The notes below the pieces were generated by a model that saw only the letters and a program-made list of their open reading frames with translations, searched no databases and had not been told where the DNA came from. A program made the translations under genes and the position numbers. A DNA stretch of 7,520 nucleotides from Acetobacteraceae bacterium (lineage in GTDB: Bacteria > Pseudomonadota > Alphaproteobacteria > Acetobacterales > Acetobacteraceae), in assembly GCA_003164305.1 (NCBI GenBank), contig PLSZ01000261.1:1-7520 (forward strand), given 5' to 3'. Each line of letters opens with the position of its first letter. The first letter of the stretch is position 1. This document shows positions 1-5,670 of this stretch, in pieces.

Positions 1-268
1 GTTGCGCCCAGCGGCCCGGGGGCATGGTGCCCGAGGGAATTGAAGACCCAGACATTCGCGCTCCCAGACAAGGTTTTTCGCCCGGCCACTTCTTTACGTG
101 TGCCGGCGTGGGTGCCGCTACAGCAGTCACGGCGGCGGTGCAAGACGGGTGATGGGTGCGTGATTCGGCGGGCCGGAACAGGCACCGTTGCCTTCCCCTG
201 GTCGCGCCATGCGATACCATGGTTTCAGACGCGCCGGACGAACCGGCCTGACGTGGGGGACGGTCCTG
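1..268. other. Leader region before the ABC operon, no gene recognised
   Basis: I recognise no gene, RNA or riboswitch here. One forward frame closes with TGA at 41-43, so positions 1-43 could be the tail of an upstream gene, but the 13 residues it would encode match nothing I know. A second frame gives a 42-codon ORF (ATG 24 to TGA 150-152) with no recognisable product. A 5-bp hairpin (GGGCA/TGCCC, 20-32) is not followed by a T-run. I see no convincing -35/-10 pair, although the promoter of the downstream operon probably lies here or upstream of the window. Confidence 0.4.
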
Positions 269-1339
269 GTGGCACGATTGACGAAGAATTTGTGGTTGAT
301 GGCCGCGCTGCTGGCGTTCGCCGCTCCCGCTTGGGCGCAATCCGCGAAAATGACCGATGTGACGGTGTATGTGGTGAAGAATCTGCTGTCTTCGCCGCAT
401 TTCGTCGCTTTGGAGAATGGGTACTGGGCTGATCAGGGCCTGAACGTGCAAATCAAGCTGACCAGCGGCGGGCGCAACGTGGTTCAGGCGCTGCAGGCCG
501 GCGACGCGCAGTTTGGGCATGTGGCGATCAGCGGCACGCTGTCGGTGGCGCGCGCGGGCGGCGATAAACTGATCGGCGTGATGCCGTATTACAACGCCGC
601 GGATTACATGGGCAAAGCCAGCGCCTACGCGATCATCGGGCGGCGCGACCGCGGCGTCGATCCGGCGAACCCGGCGTCGCTTCTGGGCAAAAAAATCGGC
701 TATACCGCCGGAACGAACGAGTATTACATGCGGCAATGGTTCCGCAAGAACAACCTCGATATCGGCAAGGCGCAGACCGTCAGCATGCTGGTCGAGGACA
801 TGCCGGTCGCGCTCAATCAATCGCTGGTGGACGCGGTCGTGTCGTGGGAGCCGTATGGGTCGCAGATCATTCGCGAACTCGGCGCCAACGCCGCGATCGT
901 CAGCCGCGGTGAGGAAGGGTTGATGTCGGACAATGTCGGCATCGTGGTGCGCGAGGACTATTTGAAGGATCATCGCGACACGGTGGAGAAATTCGCCATC
1001 GGCATCGCCGCCGCGGCGAAGTTCATCCGGGAGAATCCGAAGGAGACGGCGGAAATCGACGCGCGTTACCTGGACGGATTAAATCTGGAAGACGCGACGG
1101 CGGGGTTGAAGCAACTCAGTTGGGATCCTCGGGTGTCGATTTGTGTTGTCGAGGGCAGCATCCGTAGCGGCAACGGCATGATCCGTTTGGGCCAGATCAA
1201 AATGGACCGGCCGTTCACGGCGGCGGATTATTACGATCTGGGGATTTATCAGGACGTGATCGCGAAGCACGCCGACCTGTTCGCCGATTTGCCGCCGCTG
1301 CCGGCCAAGGTTGAGGACTGCAAGGGCAAGTTGGACTGA
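269..1339 (+). CDS. ABC transporter substrate-binding protein, NMT1/SsuA/TauA-like
   Basis: Periplasmic solute-binding protein that delivers a small ligand to the importer encoded just downstream. I chose the GTG at 269: GGGGGA at 255-260 is a good ribosome-binding site 8 nt away, and this start gives a clean Sec signal peptide (basic residues R3 and K6, hydrophobic 8-19, cleavage after Ala-Trp-Ala at 23, then Gln24). The ATG at 209 and TTG at 188 add an arginine-rich stretch and have no good ribosome-binding site. The product is 356 residues, normal for the family. NMT1-like landmarks are GYWADQGLNV at 51-60, a QALQAGDAQFG stretch, LLGKKIGYTAGTNEYY at about 138-153 and VDAVVSWEPYG at about 187-197, the typical hinge and ligand-site segments of type II binding proteins. 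The mature protein has only two cysteines, both in the C-terminal quarter, so a disulfide is possible. The ATPase gene follows after 7 nt. The family binds sulfonates, taurine, nitrate, bicarbonate or pyrimidine precursors; the ligand here cannot be told from sequence. Confidence 0.9.
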   Translation: MARLTKNLWLMAALLAFAAPAWAQSAKMTDVTVYVVKNLLSSPHFVALENGYWADQGLNVQIKLTSGGRNVVQALQAGDAQFGHVAISGTLSVARAGGDKLIGVMPYYNAADYMGKASAYAIIGRRDRGVDPANPASLLGKKIGYTAGTNEYYMRQWFRKNNLDIGKAQTVSMLVEDMPVALNQSLVDAVVSWEPYGSQIIRELGANAAIVSRGEEGLMSDNVGIVVREDYLKDHRDTVEKFAIGIAAAAKFIRENPKETAEIDARYLDGLNLEDATAGLKQLSWDPRVSICVVEGSIRSGNGMIRLGQIKMDRPFTAADYYDLGIYQDVIAKHADLFADLPPLPAKVEDCKGKLD

Positions 1340-1346
1340 CGCAGCC

Positions 1347-2129
1347 ATGCCGTCCGGCAAGATCTCCGTCTCCGGCTTCCGTCATTTCTTTCCGACGGAG
1401 GGCGGTCCTGTTCAGGCGACCGGTGTGATCGACCTGGCGATCCGCGAGGGCGAGTTCGTCACGCTTGTTGGCCCAAGCGGTTGCGGCAAGACAACGTTGC
1501 TGAAAGCGATCGCCGGGTTCATCACGCCGTCCGAGGGCACCATCCTGTGCGACGGCAAGCGCGTCACGGCGCCGGGCCGGGAACGTGGCGTGGTGTTTCA
1601 GGAACTGGCGATTTTGCCGTGGCGCACGGTGCGGCGAAACATCGCGCATGGGCTGGAGATCGCTCGGGTGCCCAGGGTGGAACGGGAGCGGACGGTCGAG
1701 CGGCTGATTGGATTGATGGGGCTGAACGGGTTCGAGGATCGGTATCCGCACGAGTTGTCGGGCGGCATGCGGCAACGGGTCGCGGTGGCCAGGACATGGG
1801 CGGCGGATCCCGAGATCATTCTGATGGACGAACCATTCTCGGCGGTGGACGCGATGACGCGGCTGACGTTGCAGGAGGAACTCGGGCGGCTTTGCGCCAC
1901 TACGCGGAAGACCGTGTTCTTTATTACCCATAGCGTGGAAGAGGCGGTGTTCCTGGCCGATCGCGTGCTGGTGATGACGAAACGCCCGGGCACGATCAAG
2001 GCTGTGCTGGATGTGCCGCGGCACGATCACGGCGGACGCGACTGGGATAGCTTCACCGCCGATCCGGAAATGCGGAATATCGAGGAACAGGTGATGCATC
2101 TGGTGCACGCGGAGCGCGTCGCCGGATGA
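1347..2129 (+). CDS. ABC transporter ATP-binding protein, SsuB/TauB/NrtD-like
   Basis: Cytoplasmic ATPase that powers import through the two permeases encoded next. The 260-residue product has every catalytic motif of an active nucleotide-binding domain: Walker A GPSGCGKTT (42-50), Q-loop Gln85 in the context FQELAILPW, signature LSGGMRQR (137-144), Walker B IILMDEP (157-163), D-loop SAVD (165-168) and H-loop His195. The Q-loop context and overall length are typical of the nitrate/sulfonate/taurine subfamily. The ATG at 1347 is preferred because it starts just before the first conserved strand and lies 7 nt after the binding-protein stop; an upstream in-frame TTG at 1311 would overlap that gene. 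There is no strong ribosome-binding site, so translation is probably coupled to the gene before. Its stop overlaps the next ATG (ATGA, 2126-2129). A single ATPase gene serving two permease genes implies an ATPase homodimer under a permease heterodimer (inference). Confidence 0.95.
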   Translation: MPSGKISVSGFRHFFPTEGGPVQATGVIDLAIREGEFVTLVGPSGCGKTTLLKAIAGFITPSEGTILCDGKRVTAPGRERGVVFQELAILPWRTVRRNIAHGLEIARVPRVERERTVERLIGLMGLNGFEDRYPHELSGGMRQRVAVARTWAADPEIILMDEPFSAVDAMTRLTLQEELGRLCATTRKTVFFITHSVEEAVFLADRVLVMTKRPGTIKAVLDVPRHDHGGRDWDSFTADPEMRNIEEQVMHLVHAERVAG

Positions 2130-2890
2130 AACTGGCGCGCGACCTGCGCATCCTGCTGCCGTTCATGGTGCTGATCGCGATCTGGTGGGGCATCAAGGAT
2201 GGCGCCGGCGTTTCCGACCGGTTGCTGGCGGCGCCTCCCGCGGTATGGAACGCGTTCGTCTGGCTGGTCACGCATGGCGTACTGGCGGAATATGCCAGCA
2301 CCAGCCTACAAATGATCGGTTTCGCCGCATTGTTGTCGTTCGCCATCGGGGTGCCTCTGGGGTTCGCGGTCGGCACCAACCGTTACGCGGCGCGCGCCTT
2401 GGAGGGCACGCTGCGCTATTTGCAGGGCATCTCCGGTATCGCGTGGCTGCCGCTGGCGATTTTGTGGTTCGGGTTTACCCATACGACGACGTTGGTGATC
2501 GTGATCTACACGTTGATCGTGCCGATCGTGTTCAATACGATGACCGGCGTCCGCGCGATTCCGGAGAATTACGTGCTGGCGTTGCGATCTTTGGGCGCCA
2601 GCCGGTCGCGCATCGTTATCGATGTTTATCTGCCTGGTTCGCTGCCCAGTATCGTGGTCGGGTTGCGGCTGGGTATGGGGTACGGGTGGCGGGCACTGAT
2701 CGCGGCCGAGATGCTGGTGCGGCAAGGCGGGTTGGGCGATTTGATCTTCGGCGCGCGTACTTTCAATCAGATCGATCGCATCATGGTCGGAATGATCGTG
2801 ATCGGCGTGCTGTACATCATCGTCGATCGCTTGCTGGTGCAACCGATCGAGTCGATGACGCTGGCGCGGTGGGGGGTGTTGCGGCGATGA
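2126..2890 (+). CDS. ABC transporter permease 1 (SsuC/TauC-like)
   Basis: Inner-membrane permease subunit, 254 residues, with about six hydrophobic segments: roughly 8-23, 61-84, 105-118, 122-140, 173-195 and 216-234. The cytoplasmic EAA-type coupling loop that contacts the ATPase is at about 152-174 (ALRSLGAS...LPGSLP), as expected for the binding-protein-dependent permease family. The region at 101-116 reads GISGIAWLPLAILWFG; many SsuC homologues carry a proline pair at the equivalent of Ser-Gly. A YGWRALIAAEM stretch follows the coupling loop. It starts inside the ATPase stop codon and ends inside the next permease start (ATGA at 2887-2890), so the three genes are almost certainly co-translated. 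It is clearly related to permease 2 but not a recent copy, consistent with a heterodimeric channel. Substrate unknown. Confidence 0.92.
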   Translation: MKLARDLRILLPFMVLIAIWWGIKDGAGVSDRLLAAPPAVWNAFVWLVTHGVLAEYASTSLQMIGFAALLSFAIGVPLGFAVGTNRYAARALEGTLRYLQGISGIAWLPLAILWFGFTHTTTLVIVIYTLIVPIVFNTMTGVRAIPENYVLALRSLGASRSRIVIDVYLPGSLPSIVVGLRLGMGYGWRALIAAEMLVRQGGLGDLIFGARTFNQIDRIMVGMIVIGVLYIIVDRLLVQPIESMTLARWGVLRR

Positions 2891-3678
2891 GCGCTCGGGC
2901 CGAGCGCCTGCTATGGCGTATCCTGCCGGGGGTTCCGGCGGCTATTTTGTTGCTGGTGTGGAGTGTTTACTGGCAAATCGCGCGGCCGCCGCCGTCGGTG
3001 ATTCCCTCCGTGGCGGCGGTTGTGGAAACGTTCGGCGATGTCGTCTGGTCCGGCGGACTACTGACGGACATTCTGGCGAGCATGGCTCGGCTTTTGGGTG
3101 GCGTGGCACTGGGATTTGGGACCGGCGTGATCGCGGGCTTCGTGGCGGGGCTGCATCGGCCGACCGCGACGTTCCTCAATCCGCTGGTGACTTTCTTCAA
3201 CGCGATCTCGGGGATCGTCTGGCTGCCGTTGGTGATTGGCTGGCTCGGCGTCGGGTCGGCGCTGGCGACGTTTTTGATCTGGAACACGGTGTTCTTCATC
3301 GTGTTTCAGAACACCGTCCTCGGCGTGCAACTGGTGCCGGAAGTGCTGGAGCAAGGCGTGCGGACGCTTGGCGCCGGACGGTGGGAAACCATTCGGAGCG
3401 TGACCTTGCCTGGTGCGCTGCCGTACATCCTGACCGGAGTGCGCTCGGGTCTGGGTTTCGGCTGGCGCGCGCTGATCGCGGCGGAATTGGTCGGCGCGAA
3501 CACGGGACTTGGGCACATGATCTTCAACGGCGCGGAATATCATCGCGCCGATGTGATCATCGTGGGCTGCCTGACGATCGGCGTGATCGCGCTGGCGATG
3601 GACCGCTGGCTGCTGGTGCCGATCGAGCGGCGGACTGTGTCGCGCTGGGGTCTGGTGACCCGCGCGCGAGGCGCCTGA
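2887..3678 (+). CDS. ABC transporter permease 2 (SsuC/TauC-like)
   Basis: Second inner-membrane permease of the importer, 263 residues. The reading frame is open upstream to 2185, but the ATG at 2887 is chosen because it overlaps the permease 1 stop by 4 nt and the first hydrophobic segment (about 12-32) begins directly after it; everything before it lies in another frame of permease 1. Hydrophobic segments fall near 12-32, 65-88, 108-122, 125-145, 176-200 and 222-245. The EAA-type coupling loop is at 155-179 (EQGVRTLGAG...TLPGALP). It shares with permease 1 the segments ISGI(V/A)WLPL (107-115) and GWRALIAAE, which argues that both belong to one complex and arose from an old duplication. The small hypothetical gene begins 3 nt after its stop. 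Confidence 0.92.
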   Translation: MSARAERLLWRILPGVPAAILLLVWSVYWQIARPPPSVIPSVAAVVETFGDVVWSGGLLTDILASMARLLGGVALGFGTGVIAGFVAGLHRPTATFLNPLVTFFNAISGIVWLPLVIGWLGVGSALATFLIWNTVFFIVFQNTVLGVQLVPEVLEQGVRTLGAGRWETIRSVTLPGALPYILTGVRSGLGFGWRALIAAELVGANTGLGHMIFNGAEYHRADVIIVGCLTIGVIALAMDRWLLVPIERRTVSRWGLVTRARGA

Positions 3679-3681
3679 ACG

Positions 3682-3999
3682 ATGCGCGGCGCGCGAATTC
3701 GCATGGCCATCGGCGTGTTGCTGATCGCGCTGGTGGTGTGGGGCCAGGATATCGTTGGTTACGCGACCGCCGGCGGCCGGCTGGATCCCTCGTTGCGCGA
3801 TGTCACCGAACCGGTCAACGTGGTCGTCGTGCTGGATTTCACGCCGGAGAATTTTCATAACGAACGGCTGCGGAGTTATGGCGTGTTCGCCGGCCGCGAC
3901 AAATCGGTGAACCGTATCCGGCTGCGGGCGGTGACGCCGGACAACCTCGCCCGGCTGTCGCATATCGCGTGGGTGGCCCATATCGAGCCGGCTCGCTGA
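3682..3999 (+). CDS. Small membrane-anchored or secreted protein, function unknown
   Basis: I do not recognise a named family. The ATG lies 3 nt after the permease 2 stop, with GAGG at 3668-3671 as a plausible ribosome-binding site. The 105-residue product has a basic start (R2, R5, R7), a hydrophobic run at 8-20, and a possible signal cleavage after Ala-Thr-Ala (28-30), so the rest should be periplasmic, anchored or free. Residues 45-104 show a strand-helix-strand-strand-helix-strand pattern: VNVVVVLDF (45-53), TPENFHNERLRSYG (54-67), VFAGR (68-72), VNRIRLRAVT (76-85), PDNLARLSHI (86-95), AWVAHIEPA (96-104). That order fits a ferredoxin-like fold, and the closing WVAHIEPA resembles the end of subtilase propeptides and inhibitor-I9 domains. 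This likeness is my inference, not a proven homology. There are no cysteines and no obvious metal or catalytic site. Tight coupling to the importer suggests a role in transport, for example as an accessory to the binding protein or permeases. Confidence 0.75.
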   Translation: MRGARIRMAIGVLLIALVVWGQDIVGYATAGGRLDPSLRDVTEPVNVVVVLDFTPENFHNERLRSYGVFAGRDKSVNRIRLRAVTPDNLARLSHIAWVAHIEPAR

Positions 4000-4059
4000 G
4001 TTGCCACCACGCGTGCGCCGCTTCATGTTCGGATCGATAGTGACGCAAGTGAGGACGCC

Positions 4060-5241
4060 ATGATCCATCTGAGCGACAAGGGAAAAGATTATCTCCAACG
4101 GGTGCGCGACGTGGGTCCGATGATCGACGCCGCGGCCGACGAGATCGAGGCTGCTCGCGATCTGCCCGCGCCCTTGTTCGCCGCGTTGCGCGAGCGGGGA
4201 TTGTTTCGCCTTGTGCAGCCGGTGGAATATGGCGGCGCCGAACTGGATCCGCCGTCTCTGGTGCAGGTGATCGAGGCCGTCGCGCGGCATGACGCAAGCA
4301 CCGCGTGGTGTGTCGGCCAGACGAATATTTGCGCGATGACCTCGGCTTATCTCGAGCCCTCGGTGGTGAAGGATATCTTTGGACCGGACACGGGAATTCT
4401 CGCCTGGGGGCCGGGACCGGGCGAGGCTCGGGTCGTGCCGGGTGGTTTCAGGGTCAGCGGCAAGTTCGATTTCGCCAGCGGCAGCCGTCTGGCGAGTTGG
4501 CTGGGCGCGCACGTGCCGGTGATCGAGCCCGATGGCACACGCCGAGTCGCGCCGAATGGGAAGCCGATCACGTATACGATGTTCTTTCCGAAAAGCAGCG
4601 CGGAGGTGCGCGATACCTGGCAGGTGATGGGGCTGCGCGGCACCGGCAGCGACAGCTATACGCTGAACAATCTGTTCGTTCCTGAAGCGTATTCGATGCC
4701 GCGTTATGTGGAGATGCCGCCTCGGGTGGCGGGAAGGCTATACGTGTTTACGCCGAGCACTTTGTACGCTTCGAGCTTCGCCGGCATTGCGTTGGGGATC
4801 GCGCGAGGCGTGATGGATGCGTTCGTCAGCGACGTGAAAGATACGAAGCCACGCGGCGCCAGCCGGACACGCGGAGAAAGTCACGTGATCCAGTCCCAGG
4901 TGGCGCAAAACGAGGCGCGGTTGCGGTCGGCGCGGATGTTCCTGCTTGGGTCGGTCAGCGAGATCTGGGAGTCCGCACAAAAGTCCGGCGTTCTGACGGA
5001 CGAGCAGTTGGTGACCATTCGCATGGCCTCGACATGGGCCATTCAGTCGGCGCGTGAAGCGGTGGCGCAGCTTTATGGGGCGGCGGGTGCTCTGGCGATT
5101 TTCAACAGCCGGCCGTTTGAGCGGCGGTTCCGCGATGTGCATACAGTGACGCAACAAATCCAGGGGCATCCCGCGCATTTCGAAACGGTGGGGCAGATTT
5201 TGTTGGGGCGGGAGCCGGACCGACCGATGTTCACGTTTTAG
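4060..5241 (+). CDS. Acyl-CoA dehydrogenase-fold flavoprotein, probable flavin-dependent monooxygenase
   Basis: 393 residues, cytoplasmic, no signal peptide. GAGGA at 4051-4055 supports the ATG. The layout is that of the acyl-CoA dehydrogenase superfamily: N-terminal helical domain (about 1-115, with LVQPVEYGGAELD at 51-63 and DASTAW at 78-83), middle beta domain (about 116-230, with GKFDFASGSRLASW at 134-147 and MGLRGTGSDSY at 190-200), and C-terminal helical domain. The FASG and RGTGS patterns are typical of the DszC/SfnB/HpaB-like hydroxylases, which use reduced flavin from a separate reductase. Aligning PFERRFRD (352-359) with the PVEK-x-x-RD of medium-chain dehydrogenases puts Ser350 where the catalytic glutamate should be, so ordinary acyl-CoA dehydrogenation is unlikely. 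No reductase gene is in the window. It lies 60 nt after the ABC cassette on the same strand and may be co-transcribed. An organosulfur, aromatic or nitro substrate is possible; the sequence does not decide. Confidence 0.85.
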   Translation: MIHLSDKGKDYLQRVRDVGPMIDAAADEIEAARDLPAPLFAALRERGLFRLVQPVEYGGAELDPPSLVQVIEAVARHDASTAWCVGQTNICAMTSAYLEPSVVKDIFGPDTGILAWGPGPGEARVVPGGFRVSGKFDFASGSRLASWLGAHVPVIEPDGTRRVAPNGKPITYTMFFPKSSAEVRDTWQVMGLRGTGSDSYTLNNLFVPEAYSMPRYVEMPPRVAGRLYVFTPSTLYASSFAGIALGIARGVMDAFVSDVKDTKPRGASRTRGESHVIQSQVAQNEARLRSARMFLLGSVSEIWESAQKSGVLTDEQLVTIRMASTWAIQSAREAVAQLYGAAGALAIFNSRPFERRFRDVHTVTQQIQGHPAHFETVGQILLGREPDRPMFTF

Positions 5242-5267
5242 GAGGTGGCGCGGTACCCTCCATCCTT

Positions 5268-5295
5268 CGTCATGGTTCGGCTCGACCGGACCATC
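5268..5295 (+). repeat. Palindromic repeat unit A, left arm of outer inverted pair
   Basis: A 28-base unit: CGTCAT, arm GGTTCGG, loop CTCGA, arm CCGGACC, then ATC. With its flanking AT/AT the unit folds into a 9-bp hairpin with one T-G wobble. Its reverse complement recurs at 5604-5631 with 26 of 28 positions identical. Confidence 0.8.
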
Positions 5296-5400
5296 AGCCA
5301 AAACACACTGGTAAGAAACAAATGACGTGCCACCACCCATCCGTCATGCCACGGCCCGACCCCATAAGTATCAAGATAAGACCGGCGAAGGGAAAGCCTC

Positions 5401-5442
5401 CCCCCGAACGTCGTTCTCGGGCCCCCGAACGTCATCCTCGGG
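5401..5442 (+). repeat. 21-bp tandem duplication at the edge of repeat unit B
   Basis: Positions 5401-5421 and 5422-5442 are adjacent direct copies that match at 19 of 21 positions; both begin CCCCCGAACGTC and end CTCGGG. The second copy runs into the intact inner repeat unit, so the first looks like a partial, slightly decayed duplicate of its left end. Confidence 0.75.
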
Positions 5443-5457
5443 CTCGACCCGAGGATC
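5430..5457 (+). repeat. Palindromic repeat unit B, left arm of inner inverted pair
   Basis: A 28-base unit on the same plan as unit A: CGTCAT, arm CCTCGGG, loop CTCGA, arm CCCGAGG, then ATC. It forms a perfect 9-bp stem with a 5-nt loop (5434-5456). Its exact reverse complement, 28 of 28, is at 5508-5535 after a 50-nt spacer. The identity stops exactly at the unit borders. Confidence 0.9.
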
Positions 5458-5507
5458 GGGCCGCCCAGACACTTCGTCCGACTTTCGACTTCCTTGGCGT
5501 GTCGAGA

Positions 5508-5535
5508 GATCCTCGGGTCGAGCCCGAGGATGACG
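5508..5535 (-). repeat. Palindromic repeat unit B, right arm of inner inverted pair
   Basis: Exact inverted copy of 5430-5457. On its own it folds as a perfect 9-bp stem with a 5-nt loop (5509-5531). Paired with the left copy it would give a 28-bp long-range stem over a 50-nt loop. Confidence 0.9.
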
Positions 5536-5603
5536 ATACGAAGTCGTTATGACAGGCGACCAACGTCAACGCCGGTTGGTATAAGAGCGATTTTGGGGAG
5601 AGC

Positions 5604-5631
5604 GATGGCCCGGTCGAGCCGGACCATGACG
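5604..5631 (-). repeat. Palindromic repeat unit A, right arm of outer inverted pair
   Basis: Inverted copy of 5268-5295 (26 of 28 identical), beginning 40 nt past the porin stop in the direction of porin transcription. Its own 9-bp stem carries one C-A mismatch. It could act as a 3' end structure for the porin transcript, but no T-run follows. Confidence 0.8.
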
Positions 5632-5670
5632 ATTGAGGAACGGTGCCGCTCCGTCCATTCGGCGTCCCGA

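Larger units (their letters stand above)
5242..5670. other. Convergent intergenic region with palindromic repeats
   Basis: 429 bases lie between the stop of the flavoenzyme gene (plus strand) and the stop of the porin gene (minus strand). I find no credible gene. The forward frames that stay open here translate the repeats into Arg/Pro/Glu-rich strings such as DPRVEPEDD and GSSPRMT, which are typical spurious products of alphaproteobacterial repeats. The region holds two nested inverted-repeat pairs and a 21-bp tandem duplication, listed separately. None of the hairpins is followed by a T-run, so a classic intrinsic terminator is not visible, but the paired stems could stop or protect transcripts from both sides. 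The stretch at 5342-5369 begins CGTCATG and may be a decayed further repeat unit. Confidence 0.7.

Noticed and set aside
20..32. GGGCA/TGCCC hairpin as terminator of an upstream gene
   Set aside because: It lies before the only candidate stop codon (41-43), the stem is only 5 bp, and no T-run follows.
24..152. 42-codon ORF starting at ATG 24 in the leader region
   Set aside because: No recognisable motif, weak third-base bias, and a GGGGG only 1-2 nt from the ATG rather than at normal spacing. It may equally be chance; a conservation test would decide.
70..268. Possible riboswitch or structured leader before the ABC operon
   Set aside because: I looked for the conserved cores of TPP, cobalamin, FMN and guanidine-I riboswitches and found none. 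GC-rich hairpins are expected at this base composition.
40..432. 130-codon forward frame overlapping the start of the binding-protein gene
   Set aside because: It begins with TTG, is rich in Arg/Gly without domain features, and runs out of frame through the signal peptide and first domain of a clearly real gene.
1215..2108. 297-codon minus-strand frame
   Set aside because: Antisense to the end of the binding-protein gene and to the complete-motif ATPase gene; composition is Arg/His/Pro-rich with no domain features.
3058..4512. 484-codon minus-strand frame
   Set aside because: It runs antisense across permease 2, the small protein gene and the flavoenzyme gene, and its product is a low-complexity Arg/His/Gln-rich string typical of a GC-rich shadow frame.
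5322..5552. Small forward ORFs across the repeat cluster
   Set aside because: Their sequence is the translation of the inverted repeats (DPRVEPEDD-like strings), a well-known source of spurious annotations.
5559..5580. ACCAAC/GTTGGT hairpin as intrinsic terminator of the porin gene
   Set aside because: A 6-bp stem with a 10-nt loop and no T-run on either strand; too weak to call.
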